Translations under genes and position numbers: made by a program
Part shown: positions 18,105-27,213 of the stretch, piece after piece
Layout: the number at the start of each line of letters is the position of its first letter
Position numbering within the stretch: the first letter of the stretch is position 1
DNA from: an uncultured Alphaproteobacteria bacterium
GTDB lineage: Bacteria > Pseudomonadota > Alphaproteobacteria > Micavibrionales > Micavibrionaceae
Assembly: GCA_937931645.1 (NCBI GenBank)
Contig: CALHAR010000005.1
Location: 186,001-250,000, forward strand
DNA: 64,000 nt
Direction: 5' to 3'
The notes under the pieces: model-generated
What the model saw: the letters and a program-made list of their open reading frames with translations, nothing else
Database searches by the model: none
What the model was told of the DNA's origin: nothing

Positions 18105-18656
18105 ATGGATGTTCATTCTACAGATATAGATGGTGTATATTGGTTGCAAAAAAGGCGTATTGGCGATGAGCGCGGGCATTTTATGCGGTTGTTTTGCGAG
18201 GCTGAGTTAGGAGATATCCTTCAAGGCCGTACTGTGAAGCAGATTAATCATTCTTATACACAAGAGGTAGGCAGCATTCGCGGTATGCATTTTCAAAAAC
18301 CACCACATGCTGAGATGAAGTTGATCTCTTGCCTGAAAGGTAGAGTTTTAGACGTTGTTGTCGATATTCGTGCCGAGTCTAGTACTTTTTTAAAACATTA
18401 TGCTGTAGAGCTTAGTGCCGAAAATCAAAAAACTATTGTGGTTCCTGAAGGATTTGCACATGGCTTTCAGGTTTTAGAAAGTGATAGTGAATTGCTTTAC
18501 CTTCATACTGAGTTTTATGCACCTGGTTTTGAAGGCGGATTGAGGTATGATGATCCGGCGTTGTCTATAGACTGGCCACTGGTTGGTGAGAATATATCTG
18601 AGCGCGATCAAGCGCATACTCTGATTGATAATAATTTTAAAGGACTGGTTGTTTAA
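18105..18656 (+). CDS. dTDP-4-dehydrorhamnose 3,5-epimerase-like (RmlC-like cupin)
   Basis: A 183-residue cupin enzyme related to RmlC, which epimerises C3 and/or C5 of 4-keto-6-deoxy sugars. Conserved parts visible: INHSYT, GSIRGMHFQKPPH (catalytic His), KLISCLKGRVLDVVVDIR, VPEGFAHGFQVLE and YDDPALSIDWP. It lies 3 bases after rfbG and 3 bases before a C-methyltransferase gene. In this setting the substrate is probably a CDP-linked (not dTDP-linked) keto sugar, as in other CDP-3-C-methyl sugar pathways; that is inference from neighbours. Confidence 0.88.
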   Translation: MDVHSTDIDGVYWLQKRRIGDERGHFMRLFCEAELGDILQGRTVKQINHSYTQEVGSIRGMHFQKPPHAEMKLISCLKGRVLDVVVDIRAESSTFLKHYAVELSAENQKTIVVPEGFAHGFQVLESDSELLYLHTEFYAPGFEGGLRYDDPALSIDWPLVGENISERDQAHTLIDNNFKGLVV

Positions 18657-18659
18657 GAT

Positions 18660-19883
18660 ATGAAATGTAGACATTGCGCACAAAACCTTGATTTATTGTT
18701 CCTTGATTTAGGGTATTCCGCACCGTCTAATGCGTATCTATCCAAAGAGGATTTAAAGAAACCTGAATTGACATTTCCTTTACGAATTTTTACGTGTACG
18801 CAATGTTGGTTGGTGCAAACTGAAGATTTTACAGATGCGGATGTTTTGTTTTCTAAAAGCTATGCTTATTTTTCTTCTGTTTCTACAACATGGCTTGACC
18901 ATGCGGAATCTTATTGTCGTTCTATGACAGATCGCCTTAAGCTTAATAGCGATAGTTTTGTTATTGAGCTGGCTTCTAATGATGGCTATCTTTTAAAAAA
19001 TTTTGTTGCTAATGATATTCCCTGTTTAGGGGTTGAACCGACGGATAGCACGGCGGAGGCCGCTGAAGCGTTAGGCGTTCCGGTGTTGAGGGAGTTTTTT
19101 GGTTTTGATTTAAGTGAGACTTTAAAGCAAGAAGGAAAAGCAGCCGATCTTGTGATTGGTAATAATGTTTATGCACATGTTCCTGATATTAATGATTTTA
19201 CGAAGGGCGTAAAAAATATTTTGAAATCAGATGGAACCGTTACGTTTGAGTTTCCTCATTTATTGGAACTTGTTAAGCATAACCAGTTTGATACAGTCTA
19301 TCATGAACATTTTTCTTACCTGTCTCTTTGTGCGGTAAAGCGTATTTTCGAATCTCAAGGCTTGCGTATTTTTGATGTTGATCGCTTATCAACACATGGT
19401 GGTAGTTTACGCGTCTATGGGTGTCATCAGGATGATTTGCGTCAAACTGAGGAGGCTGTTGATGCAACGCTTCAAGAAGAAACATCGTTTGGTTTACAAT
19501 CAAGAGAGGTTTATGAAACTTTTCAAGATAAAGCGGATGCCATTAAGAATACGCTTTATAAATTTTTGATTGAGCAAAAAGAACTAGGAAAAACTGTTGT
19601 TGGTTATGGCGCCGCAGCAAAAGGGAACACTTTGTTAAATTATGCGGGTGTGCGTCATGATCTTTTGAATTATATCTGTGATGCCGCGCCATCTAAGCAG
19701 GGTAAGTATACGCCAAGCAGCCATATTCCAATTTATTCCCCAGAGCGTATCATGGAAGAAAAGCCAGATTACGTCTTGATTTTACCGTGGAATATTGCAG
19801 AAGAGGTTACGAACCAATTATCTTGTGTTCGTGGTTGGGGTGGAAAATTTGTCACGGCTATTCCAGAAATAAAAATATTGTAA
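18660..19883 (+). CDS. NDP-hexose C-methyltransferase (TylC3/TylCIII-like, zinc-binding)
   Basis: A 407-residue three-domain enzyme. The N-terminal zinc site is C3-x2-C6 with C46-x2-C49 (CRHC and CTQC). The central SAM domain has VIELASNDGYLLKNFV and IGNNVYAHVPD. The C-terminal domain has VVGYGAAAKGNTLLNYAG and IYSPERI. This Methyltransf_13/23/14 arrangement is that of NDP-sugar 3-C-methyltransferases (TylC3 for mycarose and relatives). Following rfbF, rfbG and an RmlC-like gene in one operon, it probably adds a methyl branch to a CDP-4-keto-6-deoxy sugar. The exact carbon is inferred from family, not visible. Confidence 0.86.
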   Translation: MKCRHCAQNLDLLFLDLGYSAPSNAYLSKEDLKKPELTFPLRIFTCTQCWLVQTEDFTDADVLFSKSYAYFSSVSTTWLDHAESYCRSMTDRLKLNSDSFVIELASNDGYLLKNFVANDIPCLGVEPTDSTAEAAEALGVPVLREFFGFDLSETLKQEGKAADLVIGNNVYAHVPDINDFTKGVKNILKSDGTVTFEFPHLLELVKHNQFDTVYHEHFSYLSLCAVKRIFESQGLRIFDVDRLSTHGGSLRVYGCHQDDLRQTEEAVDATLQEETSFGLQSREVYETFQDKADAIKNTLYKFLIEQKELGKTVVGYGAAAKGNTLLNYAGVRHDLLNYICDAAPSKQGKYTPSSHIPIYSPERIMEEKPDYVLILPWNIAEEVTNQLSCVRGWGGKFVTAIPEIKIL

Positions 19884-19893
19884 GGGGATAAGA

Positions 19894-21042
19894 ATGAATA
19901 AGAACCGTATTGCTTATACTAAGCCTTCAATATCTGAGTTGGAAGTTGAATACGCCACTGATGCCGCGAGGAATGGATGGGGTGAAAAATGTTATGATTA
20001 CCTTCATAAGTTTGAAGTCACATTTAAAGAATTTACGGGCGCTCAATATGCTATCGCAACATCTAGTTGCACGGGCGCTATTCATATGGGGTTATCTGCC
20101 CTTGGTGTTGGGTTGGGTGATGAGGTTATTTTGGCCAATACAAATTGGATTGCAACGGCATCACCGATTGTTCATTTAGGCGCAAAGCCTGTATTTGTTG
20201 ATATTACTCCAGATACATGGTGTCTTGATCCTGCGTGTATTGAGGCGGCCATTACACCAAAAACAAAAGCCATTATTGCAACGCATATTTACGGTAATTT
20301 ATGTGACTTAGACGCGCTTAAGAAAATTGGTGAAACCCATAACCTGCCTGTTATCGAAGACAGTGCAGAGGCTTTGGGGTCTTATTATAAAGGACATCAT
20401 GCAGGAACGTTTGGCACGTTTGGGGTATTTTCTTTCCATGGAACGAAGACGTTGACGACAGGGGAAGGTGGAATATTCATTACGAATGATAAAGACCTTT
20501 ATGAACGCGTTTTAACCTTGTCCAATCATGGACGACGCCGTGATCAGGTGAAGCAATTTTGGGCTGATGAAATTGGTTTTAAATATAAAATGTCTAATAT
20601 TGAGGCGGCTTTAGGGTGCGCTCAAATTGAAAGAGCTGATGAGCTGGTTTCAAAGAAACGTGATGTGTTTCATAAATATCAGAGCAGTCTATCAGATTTA
20701 ATTGATCGTGAAGTCATAACCATGAATCCAGAATATGAAGATACGATTAACGGTTATTGGATGCCAACTATTGTTTTTTCAAAAGAGACATTTATTACTA
20801 GAGAAATTATACAAAAAGCATTTTCAGAGGCTAATATTGATGCGCGTGTATTCTTTTGGCCATTGAGCATGTTGCCTGTTTTTGATGATGTGAGTGAGAA
20901 TTTAACGCCTAATAGTTTTGATATATGTGCGCGTGCGATAAATTTACCGAGTTATTGTGATATGTCTGATGATGAGATTGATAGAGTTTGTGCTGTTATT
21001 CAGAATTTGGCAGCTAATTCTTTGAGTGGAGAATCCTTATGA
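19894..21042 (+). CDS. DegT/DnrJ/EryC1/StrS family sugar aminotransferase
   Basis: A 382-residue PLP enzyme that typically transaminates a keto group of a nucleotide sugar. The PLP-binding lysine is K185 in FHGTKTLTTGEGG. Other family marks are ATSSCTGAIHMGLSALG, DEVILANTNWIATA, VIEDSAEALGSYY and YKMSNIEAALGCAQ. A GGGGAT-type ribosome site precedes the ATG, and the stop overlaps the ATP-grasp start by 4 bases. In this operon it could make an amino-deoxy sugar from the CDP-keto sugar or from a branch of it. The substrate is inferred. Confidence 0.9.
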   Translation: MNKNRIAYTKPSISELEVEYATDAARNGWGEKCYDYLHKFEVTFKEFTGAQYAIATSSCTGAIHMGLSALGVGLGDEVILANTNWIATASPIVHLGAKPVFVDITPDTWCLDPACIEAAITPKTKAIIATHIYGNLCDLDALKKIGETHNLPVIEDSAEALGSYYKGHHAGTFGTFGVFSFHGTKTLTTGEGGIFITNDKDLYERVLTLSNHGRRRDQVKQFWADEIGFKYKMSNIEAALGCAQIERADELVSKKRDVFHKYQSSLSDLIDREVITMNPEYEDTINGYWMPTIVFSKETFITREIIQKAFSEANIDARVFFWPLSMLPVFDDVSENLTPNSFDICARAINLPSYCDMSDDEIDRVCAVIQNLAANSLSGESL

Positions 21043-22064
21043 ATGTTATGATTGCGGGTATCGGCGGGGCTTCTCTAGGGACGGAGTTGTTGAAGGCATT
21101 AAAGATGGCGGATCGTTATGTCGTCTATGGGTGCGACATTTCTGCGAATGCTTACGGTATATATCAAGCAGAATTTGAAAAAACTTATTGCGTTGATCGT
21201 GATGATTACGTCACAAGTGTTATTAAAGCTTGTCATGATTGCGGGGCACAGTGGCTTATTCCAGGTGGTGAAAAACCTATGGTTTTATTGATGGCCGCTA
21301 CAGAAAGACTAAAGGAACATGGAATAAATTTTGTTTCAAATAATGCAGATATTGTGAATACTTTTGCTGATAAAGCAAAAACATTCCAAGTCTTAAAAGA
21401 TAAAAACATTCCGATTCCCCAAACTAAAATAATCACAGTTCTTTCTGACTTAGATAGCATTGACTTTCCTTGTATTATAAAGCCATCAACAGGAACGGGT
21501 GGAAGCGCGATGGTGTTTTTTGCTGCAGATGCGCAAGAAGCCATGATTTATGCGGAGTATATTCAGCGCATGGGAACGGTTGCTATCGCACAGGAATATA
21601 TTGGTGAAGAAGAGGGTGAATTTACAATCGGCGTTTTGTCATGGACAGATCAGTCAATTGCAGGATCAATTGCATTAAGGCGATCTCTTGACGCTAAACT
21701 ATCTGTTATGATGCGCAGCCGTGGGGGTGTTATTTCATCTGGCTACTCTCAGGGCTATATTGCTGACTTTCCAGAGTTGAGACGGCAGGCAGAGGCTATT
21801 GCTATGGCGATTGGCAGTACGGGGCCTATTAATGTTCAGGGGCGTGTTAAAAATGGTGTCTTGATTCCTTTTGAGATTAACCCAAGGTTTTCAGCGTCTT
21901 CGTATTTACGGGCCATGGCGGGCTTTAACGAAGTTGATTTTTACCTTCAATACCTACAAACACAAAGTAAGGATATTTCGTATACTGTTCGTGAGGGCTG
22001 GTATTTACGTACATTATCTGAAAATTATATTTCACCTGATCAATATAAAGAAAAAGCGTTATGA
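21039..22064 (+). CDS. ATP-grasp family carboxylate ligase (PylC/CarB-like)
   Basis: A 341-residue ATP-grasp enzyme that should join a carboxylate to an amine through an acyl phosphate. The N-terminal pre-ATP domain is Rossmann-like (MIAGIGGASLGTELLKAL). The ATP-grasp core has IIKPSTGTGGSAMVFF as glycine-rich loop, QEYIGEEEGEFTIGV, and the metal-binding EINPRFSAS. It overlaps the aminotransferase (4 bases) and the next fusion gene (4 bases), so it is translationally coupled to both. Inference: it amide-links an acid to the amine installed by the aminotransferase, or modifies the cell-surface sugar. Distinct from the RimK-like ligase at 46029. Confidence 0.8.
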   Translation: MNVMIAGIGGASLGTELLKALKMADRYVVYGCDISANAYGIYQAEFEKTYCVDRDDYVTSVIKACHDCGAQWLIPGGEKPMVLLMAATERLKEHGINFVSNNADIVNTFADKAKTFQVLKDKNIPIPQTKIITVLSDLDSIDFPCIIKPSTGTGGSAMVFFAADAQEAMIYAEYIQRMGTVAIAQEYIGEEEGEFTIGVLSWTDQSIAGSIALRRSLDAKLSVMMRSRGGVISSGYSQGYIADFPELRRQAEAIAMAIGSTGPINVQGRVKNGVLIPFEINPRFSASSYLRAMAGFNEVDFYLQYLQTQSKDISYTVREGWYLRTLSENYISPDQYKEKAL

Positions 22065-23350
22065 TACGTTGGGTTACGCCATTTTTAGGAACAGCTCCTG
22101 CCTCTAAAGTTGAATTAGAGCATGATATGCGCTTGTTAGATGTCCGCGATTTAGTTGATAAATTTGGAAATCACCCAGATGCGATTTACGATAAAATTGA
22201 AACGGGGTTAAAATTTTTAAAAGAGGGTCGCCGTGTTGTTGTAGGTTGTGACTATGGAATATCTCGAAGTAATTCTGTTGCGGCCGGTTTGTTATCAGTG
22301 TTTAAGAATATTTCTTTTGATGATGCGGCATACCAAGTGGTTCAATCAACAGGAGAGCTTGAAATTAAGCTAGGCCCTTTGAATGCGGTCAGATCTGCGT
22401 TACTAGACAAAAAAGAAGCTGCTGTTTTAAATATTATACAGAAAGATCGTCTTCGAGTTTTGCTGACTGGTGGGACGGGGTTTATTGGGCAGTGTTTTTC
22501 TTCTGAATATGCAGATGAATATTCGTTACATGCACCAAGTAGTGATGAAATAAACTTGTTGAGTGGTGCAACTCTTTTAGATCTTTATGCTAAAAAAAAT
22601 CAGGTGTCATTTTGTGTACACTTGGCCAATCCCCGTGTTTATACATCTAATAAGGCAATGGGTGATGCGGTGACAATGCTGCGTAATGTCTTAGAGGTTT
22701 GTGTAAGTAATAATTTGCACCTTATTTTTCCTTCAACACACGAAATTTACCTAGGTTGCGTGCTAGCAGAAGGGCAAAAAGACTGTGTTTTACATGTTGA
22801 TGAGAATACCACACCTTGCCCTAAAGGTCCTTATGGAGAGACTAAATATCTTTGTGAGAATTTGATTAATCATTATCGTAAAAAACATGGCTTAAAGGCA
22901 ACTATTTTGAGATCATCTTTACTGTATGGTCCCAGTTCTGATAGGCCTAGATTTCTATATAACTTTATTGCGAAGGCGTTAAAAAACGAAGACATATACA
23001 CGCATCAATACCAAAACGCAAAACCAATGTTGGATATTTTACACGTGACTGATTTTACATCAGCAATACATTGTGCTTTACAAAGCAGCGTTTGTCATGA
23101 TGTTAATTTAGGTGGTAATAGTATATGGAGCACGCAAGATATTGCAGGGTATGTATGTGAAGCACTTGGATCTCAAAGTAAGATTAAGCCTAGACTTGTA
23201 GAGGATAATATTGTAAATATTGCTTTCCAAAATATCTCTGTAAATCAGAAGATTGGTTGGAAACAGAACATGGAATTTAAACAAGGGATTAATGATCTCT
23301 TGAACATTCAGGGCGTAAAGTCTGAAAGCAAGGATAAATGTAATGACTAA
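22061..23350 (+). CDS. Fusion: dual-specificity-phosphatase-like domain plus NAD-dependent epimerase
   Basis: A 429-residue two-domain protein. Residues 1-125 look like a protein-tyrosine/dual-specificity phosphatase fold, with the P-loop C63-x5-R69 in VVVGCDYGISRSNSVAAGLL and acidic residues at D27, D30 and D33 that could supply the general acid. From about residue 133 it is an extended SDR: LLTGGTGFIGQCF, HLANPRVY, the Ser/Thr region FPSTHEIYL, and Y257-G-E-T-K261 as YxxxK. The SDR part would bind NAD(P) and act on a nucleotide sugar. It overlaps the ATP-grasp gene by 4 bases and the methyltransferase gene by 8. The residue before Cys is Gly rather than the usual His, so phosphatase activity is uncertain. 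I know of no standard family with this arrangement. Confidence 0.75.
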   Translation: MIRWVTPFLGTAPASKVELEHDMRLLDVRDLVDKFGNHPDAIYDKIETGLKFLKEGRRVVVGCDYGISRSNSVAAGLLSVFKNISFDDAAYQVVQSTGELEIKLGPLNAVRSALLDKKEAAVLNIIQKDRLRVLLTGGTGFIGQCFSSEYADEYSLHAPSSDEINLLSGATLLDLYAKKNQVSFCVHLANPRVYTSNKAMGDAVTMLRNVLEVCVSNNLHLIFPSTHEIYLGCVLAEGQKDCVLHVDENTTPCPKGPYGETKYLCENLINHYRKKHGLKATILRSSLLYGPSSDRPRFLYNFIAKALKNEDIYTHQYQNAKPMLDILHVTDFTSAIHCALQSSVCHDVNLGGNSIWSTQDIAGYVCEALGSQSKIKPRLVEDNIVNIAFQNISVNQKIGWKQNMEFKQGINDLLNIQGVKSESKDKCND

Positions 23351-24137
23351 GTTATCGCAGGAAAAAGAAAGACAAGAAGAGTTTCCATGGCAAAGAGGAA
23401 CCTTTCACGCTGAATATAATGCGTTTTTAGCGCATTATAAAGTTGTGTCATGTCTTGAACATGCAAAAGGAAAATCTTTATTAGACTTGGCCTGTGGTGA
23501 TGGTTTGATGACTGAAATGTTCTCCCACCATTTTGAGAATATTGTGGGTGTTGATGCGTCTTCTAAACATGTTGGGGAAGCTAGAAAAAGATTACCTAAT
23601 GCAGAGTTTCATGAATCTTTGATTGAAGATTTTAACACAGAGCAAAAATTTGATTCAGTTTTTTTACTAGATATTTTAGAACATGTTATTGACCCTGTTG
23701 CAGTATTGAAAAAAGCGGCAAGCTTTTTGAATGAAGATGGTGTGTTGATTATGCATGTTCCGAACGCACAGGCAATTAACCGTCGTTTAGCTGTTTTAAT
23801 GGGGACATTGACTAGCTGTGAAGAGTTATCACCTTTTGATATAAATATAGCAGGTCATCGTAGAGCTTATGATTTAAATAGTTTAACGAAAGAAGTTGAA
23901 GATGCAGGTCTAAATGTTGAAAAAACTGGCGGTATCTTCTACAAAATTTTATCTACCCCACAAATGGATTGGTTTCTTAAAGAAGGATTGTGGGAAGAAG
24001 GCCATGGTTGGGGGCGGACTGGACAAGAAACAGCAAAAGATTGGAAGGCTGAATTTTGTCGCGCTTCTTATGAGTTAGGTAAAGATAATCCAAATGATTG
24101 TAATATCATTTTTGCATGTGCCACGTTAAACAAATAA
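23343..24137 (+). CDS. Class I SAM-dependent methyltransferase
   Basis: A 264-residue methyltransferase with SAM motif I LLDLACGDGLMTEMF near residue 45, IVGVDASSKHVGEAR (motif II), DSVFLLDILEHVIDP (motif post-II/III) and LIMHVPNAQAIN. These match the Methyltransf_23/Ubie-like group common in glycan loci. It overlaps the end of the fusion gene by 8 bases and is followed 16 bases later by a CmcI-like gene. Inference: O- or N-methylation of a glycan constituent. Substrate unknown. Confidence 0.82.
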   Translation: MTKLSQEKERQEEFPWQRGTFHAEYNAFLAHYKVVSCLEHAKGKSLLDLACGDGLMTEMFSHHFENIVGVDASSKHVGEARKRLPNAEFHESLIEDFNTEQKFDSVFLLDILEHVIDPVAVLKKAASFLNEDGVLIMHVPNAQAINRRLAVLMGTLTSCEELSPFDINIAGHRRAYDLNSLTKEVEDAGLNVEKTGGIFYKILSTPQMDWFLKEGLWEEGHGWGRTGQETAKDWKAEFCRASYELGKDNPNDCNIIFACATLNK

Positions 24138-24153
24138 CATATAGGTGTAAATT

Positions 24154-24969
24154 ATGAATCAAGTGTTGGCCTTTAAACAAGAAGCTGAAGATAATATTAC
24201 GGCGCTTTTCGAAGATAAAAAACTTCAGGACTTTGCCATGGAATTTTTAAAAGAGAGCGGCTTAAAAAAGTACTCATATAATTTTACGGCGCTTGGTCGC
24301 CCGATTATACAATATCCACAAGATATGGTCGCGATGCAGGAGTTGATTTGGTCTGTTCGTCCTGATCTTATTATTGAGATGGGTGTAGCGCATGGAGGGT
24401 CGTTGATTGCAAACGCAGCAGCATTGGCGCAGTTAGATTATTGTGATGCCGTTGAGCGTGGCGAGACGCTTGATCCAAAAGCAAGTAAGCGTAAGGTTCT
24501 GGGTGTTGATATTGATATTCGCCAACATAATAGAGAAGAAATCGAAAAGCATCCAATGGCGCACCATATTGACATGATAGAAGGATCTTCTATTGATCCG
24601 GATATTATCGCGCAAGTGCAAACTTATGCCAAAGACTATTCAACAATCCTTGTATCTTTAGATTCAAACCATACTCATGAACATGTTATGGCTGAATTGG
24701 AAGCTTATGCGCCACTTACAAGTGTTGGAAGTTATTGCATTGTTTATGATGGTAGTATCGAAGATATGCCAAGTGATATGTTTGATAACCGTCCTTGGGG
24801 TAAGGGTAATAATCCTAAAACGGCTCTGCATGAATATTTAAAACGTTTAGAATCGGAAGATATTAAGGCTGCGGATGGTCAGAAATTGAAACTTGAAATT
24901 GATAAACGCCTTGAAAGCAAAATTTTAATTACTGTTGCTTCAGATGGTTATTTAAAGCGTGTCGCGTAA
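24154..24969 (+). CDS. CmcI-like protein (cephalosporin hydroxylase/rhamnosyl O-methyltransferase family)
   Basis: A 271-residue protein of the CmcI family. Visible signature parts are LIIEMGVAHGGSLIANAA near residue 72, VLGVDIDIRQHNREEIEKH, MIEGSSIDPDII, ILVSLDSNHTHEHVMAELEA and IVYDGSIEDMP. The family has a SAM-methyltransferase fold; members in polysaccharide loci are annotated either as cephalosporin hydroxylase or rhamnosyl O-methyltransferase, and the latter fits this setting better. It is the last gene of the plus-strand operon. Its end overlaps the convergent kinase-like gene by 18 bases. Confidence 0.85.
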   Translation: MNQVLAFKQEAEDNITALFEDKKLQDFAMEFLKESGLKKYSYNFTALGRPIIQYPQDMVAMQELIWSVRPDLIIEMGVAHGGSLIANAAALAQLDYCDAVERGETLDPKASKRKVLGVDIDIRQHNREEIEKHPMAHHIDMIEGSSIDPDIIAQVQTYAKDYSTILVSLDSNHTHEHVMAELEAYAPLTSVGSYCIVYDGSIEDMPSDMFDNRPWGKGNNPKTALHEYLKRLESEDIKAADGQKLKLEIDKRLESKILITVASDGYLKRVA

Positions 24970-27213
24970 AGCATTCTTTGCATTCTTAAGTACAATATCA
25001 TGAGATAAAGAGGCATCTATATGATGCACCTCTAAGCCTGCGTAAGAAGCTGCGCGTAAGATATCATTCATAAGCGTTGAGTAATTTATCAAGTTATCTT
25101 TAATATTCTCCTGAGGTAGGTCATCAAAACGGCTTGTGCCTTCTGTACGATTTTTGACACGTAAAGTGGCTTCTTCTGGTGTGATAGAAAAGTATAAAAT
25201 ACGCGTTGATATGCCATGATAAAGCGATTCAATAAAGGATGCTAACACGTGTGGTTTAACGCTATGTATATTTGATGTTATTAATATAGACCATAAGTTC
25301 TGCAAGAAAAGCTGTTCAATTAAATGAGGGGTATTTTCTGTGGCTTTCTTTAAACGAAGAATTTGCACAGGAAGTCTGAGAGTATGTTTTAAACTATATT
25401 TTCTTTTCCACAGTTTTAATTCCAAGATTAGCTTTAGGGCTAATATATAAGTTGTTGGCATAGTTATCAGAGATAAAAGCGTAACGTAAATTTTAGAGAG
25501 TAAGCTTATAGGGTGAGTAGGAGGGAAGGCATCATCTATAGATTTTAAATTATGAGATTCATAAATATTTTTGCAGATTGTAGTTTTTCCTGCTCCGGGT
25601 AACCCCACACATTCATAGATAGATGGTTGAGTTAGAGGTCTGTTTTTTAAATGTAACCAAATTACATCACGTACATTTTTTAGAACTGTTTCAATAGGGT
25701 GGTCCGCATCAATAATTTTGTGCTCTACGCTTTGTGGGAACTGGATACGCTTGAAAGCCTCCATCTTTGCTGAGATTAGATCTTTTATATCACTATGTTC
25801 TTGTTTGCGGCTGATGGCGGTGTCTAAAGAGGGAGATAGTTGTATAGCGATGTCCGGTTGTAGAGTGTAGCAAAACTTATTAAATTGCTTTTCTTCCCAA
25901 CGGGAAAGCATGCGATATAGGCTATTATTATGGTCTTTATAGGCAGATAGAAGAGGGCCATCATTAATACCACTTACTTGATTTTGTGGCCAGCGGTCGC
26001 AAATAATAATAAACCCTCTATTTCTTAATTTTTGGATACGGCGTATTTTTTGAGACTTATCCCAAGATGAAGTGCAGGCATATAAAAGTGTTGATAATGA
26101 GGGGGCGTTGTTTCCTTCTTTATTTTTTGATCGCTGCACTTGCTGGTTAGAGGTATGACCTTTGATAAGTTTTTTTACAGTTCCCCCTATCAGTAAAATC
26201 AATTTAGTGATGCGCCATAACAATGTTTGGGAACCATCTCCTGTTCCTAAATATACATGGGCTAAATCAATTTTATGTTCCCATTGTGAGATTATTGTTT
26301 GGGTTACTGTTGATTTCCCTGATCCATCAACCCCTAAAAAAGCAATAATTAGCCCATCGTTATTTAATGTTCTTCGACGAATAATTAATTGTTGAGAGAT
26401 TCCCATTTTTTCAGCTATACGTGTGGCAATATATAACCCTTCGCGCAACCATACCTGGAAGCGAGCCATCATAGATCCCATTCTATACCAACTATTTTGT
26501 TGTGATAGTCTTTGGACATGTCGACGTAAATTTACAAATTGAGAAAAACTTGGAGGTTTTGTTGTCATTTTATGCATTAAATCAGCGGATTCTTGATTTA
26601 ATAAACTTGTAGCACAATCTTTTATTTCATCAGCACTGATGCGATTTGTAAGCCAATCCAGTTCTTTTTTAAACCCTTTGCCTCCCCAGGGTAGGTCTTG
26701 TTTTGTACGACGTATATCGCGCGTTCTAATTTTGAGGGATTCGCGTGCGAGTAATAAGACTGCTTCAACGGCTGGAGTTGACGTTGGAATGTTATCAGTA
26801 ATTTCTGAAGGGATACGATTTTCAAGGATATAGTCATTCCAAGGTAAAATAACACTTTTTAGATATTTTTCACCAGAGGTTAAAAGGAAGTGCGTATGAG
26901 CATGGAGCAAACGTCCTGTTTCGATATCTATAGAAATTGTATCAATGACACCAGGATAAGATCTATGTTTGGGCGTTTTAAATAAAATAAACCCACAATC
27001 ATGCATCAGGCATGTTACGAGAGGACGATCTTTCTCATAAAACAAAATATCAATATCTGTCTTACCTTGAAGACCTTCAAGTAAATGCTCATTACTTTTC
27101 CAGCTGCACCAGCTAATATTGTGAGCGTCTAGTTGTAGAAATAATTGCGTATAAGCAGGAGGAATTTTATCTGTTTGAGAAGAGAGGGACACGTTATGCT
27201 GGATTTCATTCAT
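24952..27213 (-). CDS. Three-part protein: nucleotidyltransferase-like N-terminus and two P-loop kinase domains
   Basis: A 753-residue cytoplasmic protein. Residues 15-90 resemble a minimal nucleotidyltransferase (SWCSWKSNEHLLEG, then the acidic pair in GKTDIDILFYEKDR). A helical region follows. Residues 285-500 form a thymidylate-kinase-like P-loop domain with GVDGSGKSTVTQTI near 292 and CDRWPQN further on. Residues 530-753 carry a second P-loop (GLPGAGKTTICKNI near 536) and end in an adenylate-kinase-like NTPase fold. This multidomain order occurs in glycan loci but no function is established that I can name. Its start codon lies in a 10-bp inverted repeat. Its 3' end overlaps the convergent CmcI-like gene. 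It may phosphorylate a sugar or nucleotide, but this is speculative. Confidence 0.7.
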   Translation of the reverse strand: MNEIQHNVSLSSQTDKIPPAYTQLFLQLDAHNISWCSWKSNEHLLEGLQGKTDIDILFYEKDRPLVTCLMHDCGFILFKTPKHRSYPGVIDTISIDIETGRLLHAHTHFLLTSGEKYLKSVILPWNDYILENRIPSEITDNIPTSTPAVEAVLLLARESLKIRTRDIRRTKQDLPWGGKGFKKELDWLTNRISADEIKDCATSLLNQESADLMHKMTTKPPSFSQFVNLRRHVQRLSQQNSWYRMGSMMARFQVWLREGLYIATRIAEKMGISQQLIIRRRTLNNDGLIIAFLGVDGSGKSTVTQTIISQWEHKIDLAHVYLGTGDGSQTLLWRITKLILLIGGTVKKLIKGHTSNQQVQRSKNKEGNNAPSLSTLLYACTSSWDKSQKIRRIQKLRNRGFIIICDRWPQNQVSGINDGPLLSAYKDHNNSLYRMLSRWEEKQFNKFCYTLQPDIAIQLSPSLDTAISRKQEHSDIKDLISAKMEAFKRIQFPQSVEHKIIDADHPIETVLKNVRDVIWLHLKNRPLTQPSIYECVGLPGAGKTTICKNIYESHNLKSIDDAFPPTHPISLLSKIYVTLLSLITMPTTYILALKLILELKLWKRKYSLKHTLRLPVQILRLKKATENTPHLIEQLFLQNLWSILITSNIHSVKPHVLASFIESLYHGISTRILYFSITPEEATLRVKNRTEGTSRFDDLPQENIKDNLINYSTLMNDILRAASYAGLEVHHIDASLSHDIVLKNAKNALRDTL

